A stretch of 52,400 nucleotides of DNA from Bacteroidota bacterium (GCA_020437385.1 JAGQWL010000231.1:1-52400), one strand, 5' to 3'; positions 18,558 to 27,599 are shown, counted from the first letter of the stretch. Numbers and translations: made by a program. Notes: generated from the letters alone by a model not told the origin.

Positions 18558-19676
18558 TTGGCCTTTCACCTTGCATATCTTGCCGATGGACACAACTACC
18601 ACGTAAAGAAGTGGGTTCGGGCTATTGCCGAGACCGGTGCACACGTAACCTTGATTACCTTTCGGCCGCCGGATGAGACCATCCCGAACGTCAGCATCGA
18701 GCGACTTCCTATTCGTCTAGGGACGAAAGAACGATACAGCTATCTCAATTATCTCCTCGCGGTTCGCCGAGTCCGATCAATACTAAAACGAATCAACCCG
18801 GACGTGTTGCTCGGTTCGTATGCGACGCACTACGGATGGGTTGCGGCGCGGACGGGTTTTCATCCCTTTGCGCTTCAAACCTGGACGTTCGACCTAACAT
18901 CCTACCCGTTTAAAGGGGCGAAGCGTCTGGTCTTTGGCCCCATTGTTCGGTACAGCCTCACAGCCGCTGACCTCGTTACGACAGATGGACCGGCCTTGCT
19001 TGCAGAAGGCAGGCGCTTGTATCCACACCTGGCTGACAAATTCGAGTCAATCCGGTGGGGAATTCGTCTCTCTAACTTTCGCTTCGGGGAGCATGAGCGC
19101 GACCACGCACGGTCGAAGTTGTCGATACCGGAGAAGGCAGTCGTCATCACAAGCCCGCGAGGCTTATTGCCTGTTTACCGGTCTGAGATTGTCCTACCCG
19201 TCCTCGAAAAACTGCTGGCTGCTCATCAGGATTTCTACGCGATCGTCCTGACCCTCGGCCACAGCCCAACCGAGTCGACGAGAACACTGTTGAACCGGCT
19301 TGCGACGCATCCGCGGGTTCAGGTCCTGGACCGATTTCTGGATGTTGATGAGATGCGAAATATCTGGTCCGCAACCGATATTGTTGTCTCAATTCCACAT
19401 TCTGACGGCATCTCCGAGTCGCTTCTGGAGGCAGTTTATTCTGGCGCCTACCCGGTGATGAGTGACATTGTCAGCAACCGTTCACTGGTCGACGAGGGAA
19501 TCCGCGGTACACTCGTGCCTGAGCCTCCTGCGTCCCAACTCGAAGAAGCGATTGTCAAGGCTGCCGAAAAGTGTCGGGAAAGCGACACGACGACCGCAAA
19601 TCGGAACTGGATAAAAAACAACGCCGCTGTCGAATCAACTGCACATCATCTGATCGGACTGCTCCAGTCGTTGTAG
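18558..19676 (+). CDS. Glycosyltransferase, GT4-type (GT-B fold)
   Basis: A 372-residue cytosolic glycosyltransferase. The product starts LAFHLAYLADGHNYHVKKWV, the usual GT4 opening strand and glycine loop, so the TTG at 18558 must be close to the true start; no in-frame ATG precedes it. The acceptor half includes ADLVTTDGPALLAEG; the donor half has AVVITSPRGLLPVYRSEIVL, VQVLDRFLDVDEMRNIWSAT and DIVVSIPHSDGISESLLEAV, the nucleotide-sugar-binding ExxxxE-type region. Substrates cannot be inferred; polysaccharide or glycolipid synthesis is likely. It follows comEC by 51 bp. Confidence 0.88.
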   Translation: MAFHLAYLADGHNYHVKKWVRAIAETGAHVTLITFRPPDETIPNVSIERLPIRLGTKERYSYLNYLLAVRRVRSILKRINPDVLLGSYATHYGWVAARTGFHPFALQTWTFDLTSYPFKGAKRLVFGPIVRYSLTAADLVTTDGPALLAEGRRLYPHLADKFESIRWGIRLSNFRFGEHERDHARSKLSIPEKAVVITSPRGLLPVYRSEIVLPVLEKLLAAHQDFYAIVLTLGHSPTESTRTLLNRLATHPRVQVLDRFLDVDEMRNIWSATDIVVSIPHSDGISESLLEAVYSGAYPVMSDIVSNRSLVDEGIRGTLVPEPPASQLEEAIVKAAEKCRESDTTTANRNWIKNNAAVESTAHHLIGLLQSL

Positions 19677-19699
19677 CACGACTCCAGCATGGACGAGGA

Positions 19700-20539
19700 T
19701 CAGTTGTCCAGGAAGAGCGGGACCGGACATTCCTTCAGGAGTCCGGCGGTAGTTGATCCAAAGGCAACGCGTTTGATCGCGGAAACCGAATGCGCGCCTG
19801 CGACAACCAGATCTGCACCCGAGTTGTTGGCGTATTCGATGATGTCGTTCTCAGTGGACGAACTCTGCAGGGTGGTCGTGCGCGCTCCGTATCCGTACGA
19901 GGACACGTAGTCCTTCAACAAGCCGACAAGCAACTCTGCATCGTCCTTTTCCTTCTCGTACAGAGAGAGTATTTCGATTTCGATGTTCGTCCCAAATGGC
20001 GAGAGGTGAAGAAATTCCTGAGCAGCCCGCGCCGACGCACCACTTCCGTCATAGGTGATGAGGACCTTCTTGACGTCTCTGAAGCTTGTTCCGACCACGA
20101 GCGTGGCCGCAACCGTATTCTTCACCACGCGCGCAACCGTGTCCGTGTCCTTGTCTGGATGAGCGTAGAAAAAATGAGGGTTTTTGCCCATTATCAAGAG
20201 ATCGTGGTACTTCATGTCCTCAACGATCCGTTCAAACGGCACGCCTTCCTCGGCATGGACGCCGTACTTGACACCAGAGCCCTCCATGGCGTTCGAGAAT
20301 CTTCGCGAGATCTCCTGCGCCTTTTCCCGCGACTCATCCGTCAGGCGTTCCCGAAGCATCTTTCCGTAGTAGAAACTGCCAATACCCCCACCTCGAGAAC
20401 TGGATTCGATGCTCTCCATGTCGACCACCGTAAGACCGTTAATCTGCGCCTCGTGCCGTCGCGCAATTTGAATCGCGACGGAAGTGGCCGCCTTGGTGTC
20501 GAGATCGGGATCAAGAGCGACTAGGATACGCTTGAGCAT
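19700..20539 (-). CDS. Universal stress protein, two tandem UspA domains
   Basis: A 279-residue cytosolic protein with two Usp domains. Domain 1 starts MLKRILVALDPDLDTKAATS and contains HDLLIMGK. Domain 2 starts KVLITYDGSGASARAAQEFL and contains ADLVVAGAHS, followed by FGSTTAGLLKECPVPLFL, matching the ATP-binding GxxxxGxxS/T-type end. The start at 20539 is chosen because MLKRILV is the domain's first strand; the frame upstream has no Usp character. It converges on the glycosyltransferase gene with a 23-bp gap. On its upstream side lies the AT-rich origin-like region. Confidence 0.93.
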   Translation of the reverse strand: MLKRILVALDPDLDTKAATSVAIQIARRHEAQINGLTVVDMESIESSSRGGGIGSFYYGKMLRERLTDESREKAQEISRRFSNAMEGSGVKYGVHAEEGVPFERIVEDMKYHDLLIMGKNPHFFYAHPDKDTDTVARVVKNTVAATLVVGTSFRDVKKVLITYDGSGASARAAQEFLHLSPFGTNIEIEILSLYEKEKDDAELLVGLLKDYVSSYGYGARTTTLQSSSTENDIIEYANNSGADLVVAGAHSVSAIKRVAFGSTTAGLLKECPVPLFLDN

Positions 20540-20639
20540 CGGAGTTGGGAACAGTCGTTTGTTGCTCTGGTCGTTTGATTGCTCTGGGGCTGAACAATAA
20601 GCTACGCCAAGTCGCATCGACACCCAAATGCAGTATTGC

Positions 20640-21211
20640 GCCACACTCTCGGCTTACTCACACGCTCTATAATCTTCGAGAGATATATTTCTAAAATAAG
20701 TTGTAGTAGTAGGGACTGTTGGTAACTGGAACAACCATGTTGTACACCAAGTCCCCACACCACTAAAACCCATCCCTTCGGCTACTAACACATTATCCAC
20801 ACACAAAACGCCCTGAATCACCCTCCTCCTGAAGTAGTGTTGACATTCGTGGACATAATCTTGATGGAGAATGGAAAAGTGCACAAACCTGTCGATTTAT
20901 TGACAATTTTGGTGAACTGAACAGGTTGTGGGTATCTCATGATATCTCGGCCACCTTTCCACTGTGGCTACCAATGTTGATAGTTCTCAACAAACGGGGC
21001 GGTCGAAACGTTGGTTATCAACCCGTTATAAACAGGTGTGGAACAACCAGTTATGGGCGCAAACTGCGCAAAAACATCATCATTTGATAATATCGGGTCC
21101 CTTGATCCGCACCGGTTTTCGCGTCAGGACGCGGACAACGTTTGGAACAGTTTCTGATACCTCCTGTTGCTTGAAGACATCTTTAACAGACGCTGCGAGT
21201 CAGCGCTAGCC
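20640..21211. other. AT-rich intergenic region with DnaA-box motifs; candidate replication origin
   Basis: This is the longest gene-free stretch of the window and visibly richer in A and T than its surroundings. It holds one perfect DnaA box TTATCCACA (20793-20801) and several degenerate ones or CCACA/TGTGG cores near 20641, 20755, 20849, 20926, 20964 and 21037, plus TTATTGACA near 20898 and TTATAAACA near 21026. The 11-mer TGGAACAACCA occurs at 20727 and 21039, and two short inverted repeats, GTTGA/TCAAC and GTTG/CAAC, lie near 20976 and 21010. AT-rich tracts at about 20681-20703 and 20893-20911 could unwind. I see no convincing gene; a 76-codon minus frame here looks accidental. dnaA is not in the window, so the origin call is a hypothesis. 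Confidence 0.4.
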
Positions 21212-21832
21212 ATGAAAAACTACCTACTACGGATCGGGATCTTCGCGTTGCTTGTTTCTGCTTCGGCCTTCACGTTCCAACGGGAGGAAGCTGAGCCGCT
21301 GAAGATCGGCGATCCGGCACCGTTGACAAACCGTTCGTTAATGACAACGGCCGGTACCGAGGTGACGTTGGCATCGGTCAAGGGTGAGGGCGGTCTGCTC
21401 GTTATTTTCTCGTGCAATACGTGCCCGTGGGTTGAGAAGTGGGAGGACAGGTATCACACGGTTGCCTCGGCTGCATCGAGCCACAGTATTAACACGATTC
21501 TTCTGAATTCCAACGAGGCACTCCGTGACGGTGAGGAGTCGTTGGACGCGATGAAGAAGAGGGCGGCGTCGATGAGTTACTCGTTCCCTTACGCGGTTGA
21601 CCCGAACGCTGAACTTGCAGACGCTTTCGGTGCCAACCGGACACCTGAGGTCTATCTGTTCGACAAGGACCTGAAGCTGATATATCATGGTGCGATCGAT
21701 GACAACGCGCGCGACGCGTCTGCAGTAGAGTCTCCCTACCTGATGGATGCTATCGCGGCCTATGGATCCGGTAAGGCGATTCAAACGGCAGAAACGAAGT
21801 CGATCGGCTGTACCATCAAGCGGAAGCGGTAG
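21212..21832 (+). CDS. Exported thioredoxin-like (redoxin/TlpA type) protein
   Basis: A 206-residue protein with an N-terminal signal segment (LLRIGIFALLVSASAF). The ATG at 21212 places this segment at the start. The thioredoxin fold follows: LKIGDPAPL, LLVIFSCNTCPWVEKWEDRY with the CxxC pair Cys68/Cys71, YPFAVDP-type strand (SYSFPYAVDPNAELADAFGA) and TPEVYLFD with the cis-proline region. It ends SIGCTIKRKR, a tail common in this redoxin subfamily. It probably acts in the periplasm in thiol-disulfide exchange or peroxide reduction; the partner is unknown. A strong terminator follows at 21882-21914, so it is monocistronic. Confidence 0.88.
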   Translation: MKNYLLRIGIFALLVSASAFTFQREEAEPLKIGDPAPLTNRSLMTTAGTEVTLASVKGEGGLLVIFSCNTCPWVEKWEDRYHTVASAASSHSINTILLNSNEALRDGEESLDAMKKRAASMSYSFPYAVDPNAELADAFGANRTPEVYLFDKDLKLIYHGAIDDNARDASAVESPYLMDAIAAYGSGKAIQTAETKSIGCTIKRKR

Positions 21833-21881
21833 TCTCACCCGTTCGATTCCGTCTGCGCGAAGGTTATCTCCTTGAACTCGG

Positions 21882-21914
21882 AGGCCCCGGTGCAACCAGG
21901 TACCGGGGCCTTTT
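21882..21914 (+). terminator. Intrinsic terminator after the redoxin gene
   Basis: A 10-bp perfect stem AGGCCCCGGT / ACCGGGGCCT with a 10-nt loop is followed by TTTTCTGTC. It lies 50 bp after the redoxin stop on the same strand. Confidence 0.88.
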
Positions 21915-21976
21915 CTGTCTCGCAACTTAACAGCGGGTGACTGCGCGTCGATACTGACCTCTTATTCAGCACCTCG

Positions 21977-22177
21977 ATGCAACAGACAGAATTCGTAGAT
22001 CAGTTTCTCACATCCGCACTTCTCAAGAAGTACGCGGATGATGCTTTTGCCGACCGGGAGAGGCGTGGCGTTCGTCTGCCGTTCCGCCACTTCGACCACT
22101 CGTATTTCTGCAAAATGGCGGAGCCAAAGGACGCGACGAGCGGCAGAGAACAGGCGCAATCGCCCTTCAGTCGCTGA
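21977..22177 (+). CDS. Possible small hypothetical protein
   Basis: A 66-codon frame in the 396-bp gap between the redoxin and Nudix genes. It begins MQQTEFVDQFLTSALLKKYA and stays rich in charged residues. It has no visible ribosome-binding site and no recognised domain; the last 20 residues look like random sequence. It could be a real short leader gene of the Nudix unit or chance. Confidence 0.25.
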   Translation: MQQTEFVDQFLTSALLKKYADDAFADRERRGVRLPFRHFDHSYFCKMAEPKDATSGREQAQSPFSR

Positions 22178-22204
22178 TATTTCTCTTTCGTGACGTTGTA
22201 TATT

Positions 22205-22223
22205 CCTCCGTGTTTTTCGGAGG
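22205..22223 (+). promoter_or_regulatory. Hairpin masking the Shine-Dalgarno of the Nudix gene
   Basis: CCTCCG (22205-22210) pairs perfectly with CGGAGG (22218-22223) across a seven-base loop TGTTTTT. The 3' arm contains the Shine-Dalgarno GGAGG, 5 nt before the ATG at 22229. In the mRNA this would hide the ribosome-binding site, so translation may respond to temperature, a trans-acting factor or upstream translation. Confidence 0.5.
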
Positions 22224-22228
22224 TATGT

Positions 22229-22894
22229 ATGATTCTGTTCTATTCGGCGCGGCGGTCCGAGCTGGCCTCGATTGAAGTCGACGGATTGCCCAGGCGAAAG
22301 AAGAAGACCTACAAGCTGTTCACCAAGTTGAAGCTCGCCAAGAAGGCGGCAGGCGGCGTCGTGCTCGTCATCGACCCGGCGATCGACGGCAGTTGGTTGT
22401 CCCTGGTTCTCGGAGATGACGCCATCAGTGTGTCCGAGGTGCCGCGTCGATGGATCGTCAACATTGAGCCGTATGCACGCCCGATGGTGGTTAACGCCGC
22501 AGGAGGCGTGATCTCGCGTGTCAAGGATGGTCAGCGACAGGTCCTGCTGATCTACCGGCGCGGTTACTGGGACCTTCCGAAAGGCAAACGGGACGAAGGT
22601 GAGTCGACCAAGGACTGCGCACGACGCGAGATAATGGAAGAGGTCGGTGTTTCGTCGGTTGATATTCGCCAGCCCCTTGGCGAGACGGTTCACGGTTATC
22701 GTGAAGAAGACTGGTATGCGGTCAAGATGACACGCTGGTTCGAGATGCAGACCAACGAGGCGGGGCTGCTGCCGCAGCGAGAAGAGGGAATCGAGAAGGT
22801 GCAGTGGTTTCCTCTTGAGGAGGCGATAGGCCTGCTCGGCTATCCGACACTTCGTTCACTTCTCCGGCGCGCAAGCGATTCGCTTTGTCGCTGA
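22229..22894 (+). CDS. Nudix hydrolase
   Basis: A 221-residue cytosolic protein. The ATG at 22229 follows a strong GGAGG; an out-of-frame ATG sits 4 bp before it. The Nudix box is complete: G-x5-E-x7-REIMEEVGV starting at GKRDEGE, preceded by WDLPKG. An N-terminal extension of about 90 residues (SLVLGDDAISVSEV) precedes the Nudix domain, as in several Bacteroidota proteins. The family cleaves nucleoside diphosphates linked to another group; the substrate is not evident. It converges on the M14 peptidase gene with a 9-bp gap. Confidence 0.93.
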   Translation: MILFYSARRSELASIEVDGLPRRKKKTYKLFTKLKLAKKAAGGVVLVIDPAIDGSWLSLVLGDDAISVSEVPRRWIVNIEPYARPMVVNAAGGVISRVKDGQRQVLLIYRRGYWDLPKGKRDEGESTKDCARREIMEEVGVSSVDIRQPLGETVHGYREEDWYAVKMTRWFEMQTNEAGLLPQREEGIEKVQWFPLEEAIGLLGYPTLRSLLRRASDSLCR

Positions 22895-22903
22895 ACCGGG
22901 AGA

Positions 22904-25441
22904 TCAGCGGGCAAAAATTGCGTTTCCGAACAACTGTCCGCCGGCGCGCCAGAAACCCCGATACAGCGGATCATCGGCGAGATAAACAACGCCGCCGCGA
23001 CCGATTTCCTGCGCCATGATGACGGCCGACCCACGAAGTGGCTCAACCGTTCTGTATCCTGAAAAGCCGCTGACGGGCCTACCGTCACCGAGTACTCCCA
23101 CGTTCCACCCCTTGTCGCCGTCCAGCGGGTCGTATCCGGTTACTGATCGCTTGAGTGCGAAGTAGGTGCTCCCGAGTCCGTAGCCGATCGGGTGAGTGGG
23201 ATCGATTGCTACCTTGTAGATGCTGCCCGGGATGTCGTTCGACACGGCTTTTCGGTCGCGGTCAATCCAGTTGTCAGAGTCTGGCGTGACGGCCGTGGTG
23301 TCTGACTGACGCGGACGGGCCTTGACGTTGAAACCCGGCTTGCCGGAAAGGAAGGACACCGCTCGCTCGATGGCCACCAGCCGGCCGCCGTTTCGCATCC
23401 ACTCGACCAACCGCTCGAGTGCCTCGTCAGGTAGAATGCTCCCATAGTTGCCGTCCGGCAAAACAAGCACGTCAAACGCGGAGAGGTCCGTTCGTCTGAC
23501 GTTATCCGCAGGCAGGAGCGTCACAGGATATCGCAGTGTTTCATCGAAGAAGTGCCACACCTCGCCGCTGGCGTAAGACGAAACGGGTTCGCCGATCACA
23601 ACGGCAACGTTCGGGGCCTCCATGAACGTGAACGTTCCCGAGCCAAGGTCCGAACCACCATCGACCAGCCCGCTGCCCAGTTCGAACACCGGCTGCTGGA
23701 AGTGATCGGCTTCGTCTCGGACGATGCCCCCCAGGCGATCCCCCAGGCGATTGTTTCCGGCACGAGTGATCACGACCGTTCCAGGCGCAAACGTCCTCGA
23801 GTCAGCTTTGAACGGACGCGAGGCCATGCGAACGTTCACTCCGCGGCGAAGCAGGGCCGCAACGAGCTTCTGGTCCCTCGCACTTTGCCATTCGAGAATC
23901 CATGCGTACGGATCGTCTCCGGGTTCGGGCTGCGCCGCTGATTCGTTTGAAGTCTCGTCGGTTGATGCGGCCTGCAGGATTGCGGGAACCACGTCACGGG
24001 AAGCGACCCCAGCGATGCCAAAAGCATAGGGCTGGGCCCATCCGGTTATGTCATAGGTCACCGAATCCTGCAGGGCCGAGCGGGGCTCAAACAGGATCTT
24101 GGCCAATCGCGACTTCGGCTGCCGCGCGGGAATGACGAGATCGCCACGCTTCACCTCGTAGTTGCCTGTCGTTGCGTCGGCGTATCGAAAGCCCCGAACG
24201 GTCTGGTCATCCGATGCAATTCCGTATTGAATTCCCTGGCGGTCGAGCAGGTCGGCAAGATCTGCGGCGGCGTCCGGGTTGCCCGATCGATCAAGCACCC
24301 ACGCTTTGTATACTCCGGGCGGCGTGTCGACGGCCGATCGAAAATAATCGCGGAACTCGCGAACGATTCGAGAACGGTTCGTGCTCACCGCCTCGATTGT
24401 TGACACGCTGGATGTGTAGTGGTGCGTGAGCCTGTCAAGCAGTGAGAGCGTGTCGGACTCCGCCGTGACGATTGCCAGTCCGGCTCGACCGGAGCCGGCC
24501 TGTTCGTAGGTCATTCCCACGGCGCCGTTGTAGGTTGGCCACGAGTCGCCGTAAGCCGGATAAAACAGGTCGAACACCTCGCGCGTGAAGTAGAGCCAGT
24601 TGTTCGCGTCGAAATGCCGGGCGTTGTTGCGCCCGATGATATCCTGCAGCTCGGCCTGCCAGGCGGTGATATCTTCGTGATAGGGTCTGGCGGCCGGCGC
24701 AAAGTAGTACGGCTGGTTCACGCCCTGTTCGTGGAAATCAACGTGAACGTGCGGCATCCATTCGCGGTAAACGTTGAGGCGTGCGCGCGTTTCTTTCTGG
24801 GTCGCCCAGGCCCAGTCGCGGTTGAGGTCGAACAGGTAGTGGTTGGTTCGGCCGCCGGGCCACGGCTCATCGTGCGACCAGTCATCGGCGTCTGCCGTGG
24901 GAGTGGAGCCGACAACGCGGTTGTACCAGTTAACATATCGATCGCGACCATCCGGGTTGATGCACGGGTCAATAATTACAATCGTATTCTTGAGCCACTC
25001 TTTCGATTTTGGGTTGGACGGATCGGCCAACTCGTGAAGCACTTTCATCGATGCTTCAGTACTTGACGATTCGTTTCCATGCACGTTGTAGCTCAACCAT
25101 ACAATTGCTGGTGCATCACCCTCGTCGCCGGCCAGCGCGTCTGTGCCCTCCACGAGAGCGAGGTTGCCGAGTCGCGCGTCCTCTAGCGTACCCGCCGGAA
25201 TTCGATCCGAGACGATGGCGACAAGCAGCGGCCGATGCTCGTTCGTTTCTCCGTACTGAACCACCTCTACGATCGGCGACTGTTCCGCGACGTGGCGAAC
25301 GTAGTCGACAACGCGGTAGTGTGGCGTGAAGCGCGATCCGAGTTCGTACCCGAGAAAGGCGTCAGGTGATTGAAGCTGGGCGTGCGAGTCGGCCGCGAGC
25401 ATGAAGAGCGATGCGGCCACTACGGTAAGTCGACGTGTCAT
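22904..25441 (-). CDS. Exported zinc carboxypeptidase (M14 family) with C-terminal GATase-like domain
   Basis: An 845-residue exported metallopeptidase. The ATG at 25441 gives a clean signal peptide (RLTVVAASLFMLAADSHAQ); the longer frame upstream is not signal-like. The M14 domain has the zinc motif HGNE (His121, Glu124) in WLSYNVHGNESSS, IIDPCINPDGRDRY, and HVHVDFHEQG with the third ligand. The C-terminal third includes VLVLPDGNYGSILPDEALER and WMRNGGRLVAIE, typical of the class I glutamine amidotransferase-like domain found in these large M14 proteins. It probably trims peptides outside the cytoplasm for nutrition. No T9SS tail is present. Confidence 0.92.
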   Translation of the reverse strand: MTRRLTVVAASLFMLAADSHAQLQSPDAFLGYELGSRFTPHYRVVDYVRHVAEQSPIVEVVQYGETNEHRPLLVAIVSDRIPAGTLEDARLGNLALVEGTDALAGDEGDAPAIVWLSYNVHGNESSSTEASMKVLHELADPSNPKSKEWLKNTIVIIDPCINPDGRDRYVNWYNRVVGSTPTADADDWSHDEPWPGGRTNHYLFDLNRDWAWATQKETRARLNVYREWMPHVHVDFHEQGVNQPYYFAPAARPYHEDITAWQAELQDIIGRNNARHFDANNWLYFTREVFDLFYPAYGDSWPTYNGAVGMTYEQAGSGRAGLAIVTAESDTLSLLDRLTHHYTSSVSTIEAVSTNRSRIVREFRDYFRSAVDTPPGVYKAWVLDRSGNPDAAADLADLLDRQGIQYGIASDDQTVRGFRYADATTGNYEVKRGDLVIPARQPKSRLAKILFEPRSALQDSVTYDITGWAQPYAFGIAGVASRDVVPAILQAASTDETSNESAAQPEPGDDPYAWILEWQSARDQKLVAALLRRGVNVRMASRPFKADSRTFAPGTVVITRAGNNRLGDRLGGIVRDEADHFQQPVFELGSGLVDGGSDLGSGTFTFMEAPNVAVVIGEPVSSYASGEVWHFFDETLRYPVTLLPADNVRRTDLSAFDVLVLPDGNYGSILPDEALERLVEWMRNGGRLVAIERAVSFLSGKPGFNVKARPRQSDTTAVTPDSDNWIDRDRKAVSNDIPGSIYKVAIDPTHPIGYGLGSTYFALKRSVTGYDPLDGDKGWNVGVLGDGRPVSGFSGYRTVEPLRGSAVIMAQEIGRGGVVYLADDPLYRGFWRAGGQLFGNAIFAR

Positions 25442-25569
25442 GGAGCCAGGCGAGCGTTTTGCGGAAAGATACGTACCCGCGCGAATCCGCCAATTCGTCG
25501 TGCAACAGGCCGCGCATTGGTTCGTTCGAAACCATTCTGTGAGATGTCTCTCAAAGCAACTTCGGTTTG

Positions 25570-26526
25570 ATGATTCCTGGTGGACGATCAAGCATCCTGT
25601 CGTACACGCTGGCGCTGCTGGTATCAGTCGGGCTGGGTGGATGTGCGCCGATTTATTACGTCGGGATGCCGCTCGTATACGATCGCGCGGATGCTGGCAG
25701 CGCCGCCGTCGAGCGGGACGTGTCGTACGTTCGCGGCGTCGAGGATCCGAAGCGAACCGTTGATCTCTTTCTGCCCCGGGGCAGCGGTTGGCCGCTGATG
25801 ATTTTTGTCCATGGGGGTGGCTGGAACCACGGCGACAAGGGGCTGCGAGTCGGCGGTAAGGATGTCTACCGGAACATCGGGCGGTATTATGCGGGCAAGG
25901 GAATCGGTGTGGCGGTGATCAACTACCGTCTGCTGCCGGGGGTTCATTGGAAGACGCAGCTGAACGACGTCGCAGATGCGGTGTCGTATTCCTGGCAGCG
26001 GGCTGTTGACGCGGGCGCCGATCCGAAGCGTCTGTTTCTCTCCGGGCATTCGGCGGGGGCGCAGCTCGCGACGCGCGTGGCCCTCGATGGCTCGCTCTTA
26101 TCCACGCGAGGCGTTGCCCCCGCGAACGTTTGCGGCGTGGTGGCGGTGTCCGGCGGTGGGTACGACATGGAGGACGCCGAGACATACGCACTCGGCGCAC
26201 AGTTCTCCTATCTTCAGGATCGCTTTGGGAATGTCGATACCGGTGATAGCTGGTCGCATGACGCTTCCGTCGTACAGTTTATTGACGCGAACTCCCCGCC
26301 GTTTCTCATACTTTATGGAGAACGTGAGCCCCGTTCGCTGCAGCGGCAGTCGCAGCTCCTCGCCGACGTGCTCACCGGCGCCGGCGTCCCCAACAATGTC
26401 CGCGTACAGCCGAAACATACCCACCCGCGTATGGTCCTTGCCATGACGACCGAAGGCCGCGTGACTTCGACGGCAATCGAGGACTTCGTCCTGCACGAGC
26501 AGTGTGGACAGACTACCGGACAATGA
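25570..26526 (+). CDS. Lipoprotein alpha/beta hydrolase (carboxylesterase type)
   Basis: A 318-residue lipoprotein with a hydrophobic segment and lipobox (LLVSVGLGGC, Cys25). The alpha/beta hydrolase fold shows the oxyanion-hole motif HGGGW (residues 81-85), VINYRLLP, the nucleophile motif GHSAG (Ser161) and a C-terminal HTHP histidine. This set marks the esterase/lipase group with HGGG. Its stop overlaps the start of the radical SAM gene as ATGA, so it heads a three-gene operon. Substrate unknown; removal of an ester-linked acyl group is the likely chemistry. Confidence 0.88.
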   Translation: MIPGGRSSILSYTLALLVSVGLGGCAPIYYVGMPLVYDRADAGSAAVERDVSYVRGVEDPKRTVDLFLPRGSGWPLMIFVHGGGWNHGDKGLRVGGKDVYRNIGRYYAGKGIGVAVINYRLLPGVHWKTQLNDVADAVSYSWQRAVDAGADPKRLFLSGHSAGAQLATRVALDGSLLSTRGVAPANVCGVVAVSGGGYDMEDAETYALGAQFSYLQDRFGNVDTGDSWSHDASVVQFIDANSPPFLILYGEREPRSLQRQSQLLADVLTGAGVPNNVRVQPKHTHPRMVLAMTTEGRVTSTAIEDFVLHEQCGQTTGQ

Positions 26527-27599
26527 AGCCGATCCTCTGCAACTACTACCTGACCTACCGCTGCAACGCGAAGTGTGGCTTCTGCGACATCTGGGAGCAG
26601 CCGTCTCCGTTGGTCGATGCAGCGGACGTGCGACAGAATCTCGCCGCACTTCGCCGGATGGGTGTTCGGTTCGTGGATTTCACCGGAGGCGAGCCCCTGC
26701 TTCATCCGAAACTGCCCGAGTTCCTGGCGGAAGCCCATCGGCTGGGGATGCGAACAACCGTCACAACAAACGGACTCCTGTATCCGAAGAGAGCGAAACA
26801 GCTCGCCGGAAAAGTTGACCTCCTGCATTTTTCGATCGACTCGTCTGATTCGGAAGAACACAACAGATCCCGCGGGGTCGACTGTTTCGACAAGTTGATG
26901 GAGTCGATCGAGGTGGCGCTGGAGATAGGAGAACGACCGGATCTGCTCTTCACCGTGACGAACCACAACGTTGATGAGCTCGAGCGCATTTACGAAACGA
27001 TTTCGTTTCCGAACGGACTCGTGCTCATCGTCAACCCGCTTTTTGAATACGGCTCACTCGGGGAATCCCTGTCCACCTCGGTGCTTGATCGGATGGAGCG
27101 GTTCGCGGAACGACCGCTGACCTATCTGAATCCGTCGTTTCTGGATCTGCGGCGGAAAGGTGGCAATGACCCCGCCGATCCAGTGTGCAAGGCCGTTTCA
27201 ACCTGTGTCGTGATCTCCCCGTCCAATGAGCTGGTGCTGCCGTGTTACCACTATGGCCTCGATCGTTTTCCAATCGAGGGGCGCCTGGAGGAGCTGTGGC
27301 GGTCGCAGCTTGTCGCAGAACATCGTGCGCTCGAGGGCCGACACGAGGTTTGTCGCGGATGTACGATCAACTGCTACTTTGAACCAAGCTTTGCAGTGTC
27401 CCCGGGCTCCCGCTATTTCTGGAGGAGCCTCCCGAGCAAGCTGAACTACGGATGGACAAAATTCGTTACACAGCGTATGGACAGACGGGCCGGCCCGAGA
27501 CGCGCCATCCTGCCTGATCGCACCGAAAAGATTCAGCAAGCAACGGAAATGCAGCGGGCAACAGAAATGCAGCAGGCAACAGAACCAGCCATCGAATGA
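26523..27599 (+). CDS. Radical SAM protein with SPASM-like C-terminal cysteines
   Basis: A 358-residue cytosolic enzyme. The ATG at 26523 overlaps the esterase stop (ATGA). The radical SAM cluster motif CxxxCxxC is at Cys14, Cys18 and Cys21 (YRCNAKCGFCDIW), followed by FTGGEPLLHPKLPEFL and TTVTTNGLLYP. The C-terminal half has CKAVSTCVVISPSNELVLPC and CRGCTINCYFEPSF, which look like ligands for an auxiliary Fe-S cluster of the SPASM/Twitch type. Such enzymes modify peptides, lipids or cofactors. The last 20 residues are three imperfect six-residue repeats ending near ATEPAIE. No precursor peptide gene is evident nearby. Confidence 0.9.
   Translation: MKPILCNYYLTYRCNAKCGFCDIWEQPSPLVDAADVRQNLAALRRMGVRFVDFTGGEPLLHPKLPEFLAEAHRLGMRTTVTTNGLLYPKRAKQLAGKVDLLHFSIDSSDSEEHNRSRGVDCFDKLMESIEVALEIGERPDLLFTVTNHNVDELERIYETISFPNGLVLIVNPLFEYGSLGESLSTSVLDRMERFAERPLTYLNPSFLDLRRKGGNDPADPVCKAVSTCVVISPSNELVLPCYHYGLDRFPIEGRLEELWRSQLVAEHRALEGRHEVCRGCTINCYFEPSFAVSPGSRYFWRSLPSKLNYGWTKFVTQRMDRRAGPRRAILPDRTEKIQQATEMQRATEMQQATEPAIE
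27534..27587 (+). repeat. Three 18-bp tandem repeats at the radical SAM C-terminus
   Basis: The 18-bp unit CAGCRRGCAACRGAAATG occurs at 27534-27551 and 27552-27569, with a diverged third copy at 27570-27587. It encodes QQATEM, QRATEM and QQATEP. It is in frame and adds a hydrophilic tail after the cysteine-rich domain. Confidence 0.85.

Noticed and set aside
20654-20884. A 76-codon minus-strand frame in the AT-rich gap
   Set aside because: Its product is Cys/Thr/Val-rich without a domain, there is no ribosome-binding site, and it overlaps the DnaA-box cluster.
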